Positions 63,895 through 64,000 of a stretch of 64,000 bases of DNA are shown here, piece by piece; the first letter of the stretch is position 1, and every line of letters begins with the position of its first letter. Where the stretch lies: assembly GCA_030065095.1 (NCBI GenBank), contig JASJDP010000005.1, forward strand, positions 62,001 through 126,000, read 5' to 3'. The translations under genes and the position numbers were made by a program. The DNA is from Rhodobacter sp. Lineage in GTDB: Bacteria; Pseudomonadota; Alphaproteobacteria; Rhodobacterales; Rhodobacteraceae. The notes below the pieces were generated by a model. The model ran no database searches, was not told where the DNA came from, and worked only from the letters and a program-made list of their open reading frames with translations.

Positions 63895-64000
63895 ATGACA
63901 TTGAAACCAATCCTGGTGACGGGCGCGACCGGAAAGACCGGCTCTCGCGTCGTCAGACGGCTGCAGGGCGCTGACCGCGATGTCCGGTCCGGCTCTCGCA
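63895..64000 (+). CDS. NmrA-like/SDR NAD(P)-binding protein, 5' part only
   Basis: Only 35 codons are in the window. AAGGGAGA precedes the ATG. The sequence TLKPILVTGATGKTGSRVVR is a Rossmann GxTGxxG motif typical of atypical short-chain dehydrogenases of the NmrA type. The remainder lies outside the window, so the function is open. Confidence 0.7.
   Translation, partial: MTLKPILVTGATGKTGSRVVRRLQGADRDVRSGSR

Overview
The window is high-GC DNA from a marine alphaproteobacterium of the Roseobacter/Rhodobacteraceae type. The evidence is the flgE-flgK-flgL order behind motB, a class I lysyl-tRNA synthetase, DUF2794, a GTTC-N7-GTTC SOS box in front of imuB, and many short families typical of that group. 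Most of it is ordinary chromosome with compact genes, frequent start/stop overlaps and GTG or TTG starts.

Layout: 0-4.6 kb holds flagellar genes on the minus strand (flgL, cut by the window edge, then flgK, flgE and motB). 4.7-10.4 kb holds a GMC oxidoreductase, an mhqO/mhqD-like dioxygenase-esterase pair, a cation/proton antiporter and a Gfo/Idh/MocA oxidoreductase. 10.6-20 kb, all minus strand, looks like one catabolic block: a CaiB-type CoA-transferase, a TctCBA tripartite tricarboxylate transporter, an AtuA-type protein with its DUF4387 partner, and a 1073-residue hexaheme cytochrome. 20.1-26.7 kb holds asd, an sbtA-sbtB bicarbonate-uptake pair convergent with a beta-carbonic anhydrase, an M17 aminopeptidase, an NlpC/P60 hydrolase and DUF2794. 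Two tandem sRNA-like units with the same loop and different stems sit at 26.8-27.1 kb. imuB and glutathione-dependent formaldehyde dehydrogenase follow.

30.2-32.8 kb is an AT-richer island with a secreted trypsin-PDZ protease. It abuts the 3' end of ettA, and a diverged second copy of the ettA 3' terminus lies 147 bp away. 34.6-48.9 kb is core DNA: nadD, dacB, lysK, a beta-helix protein and several small families. It also carries a Tat-exported amine oxidase whose domain order is circularly permuted.

49.6-62.3 kb is the most notable part: a compact biosynthetic locus that I do not recognise as described. It encodes a free carrier protein, a SyrB2-type non-heme iron halogenase (HQA in place of HxD/E), two type II thioesterases, a RraA-like protein, a branched-chain aminotransferase, an isopropylmalate synthase lacking its leucine-feedback domain, an NtaA-type flavin monooxygenase, a small peptide with a near-perfect Shine-Dalgarno, a leucyl-tRNA-synthetase paralogue with a rebuilt amino-acid pocket, a degenerate editing site and no C-terminal tRNA-binding domain, and a stand-alone adenylation enzyme. 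A tRNA-like gene with a structured insertion of about 110 nt in its D loop follows. No condensation domain is present. The simplest reading is that a leucine-like amino acid is made (LeuA, aminotransferase), activated (A domain), loaded on the carrier, halogenated, and released by a thioesterase. What the synthetase paralogue, peptide and tRNA-like RNA do is open. An AraC regulator and the start of an NmrA-like gene close the window.
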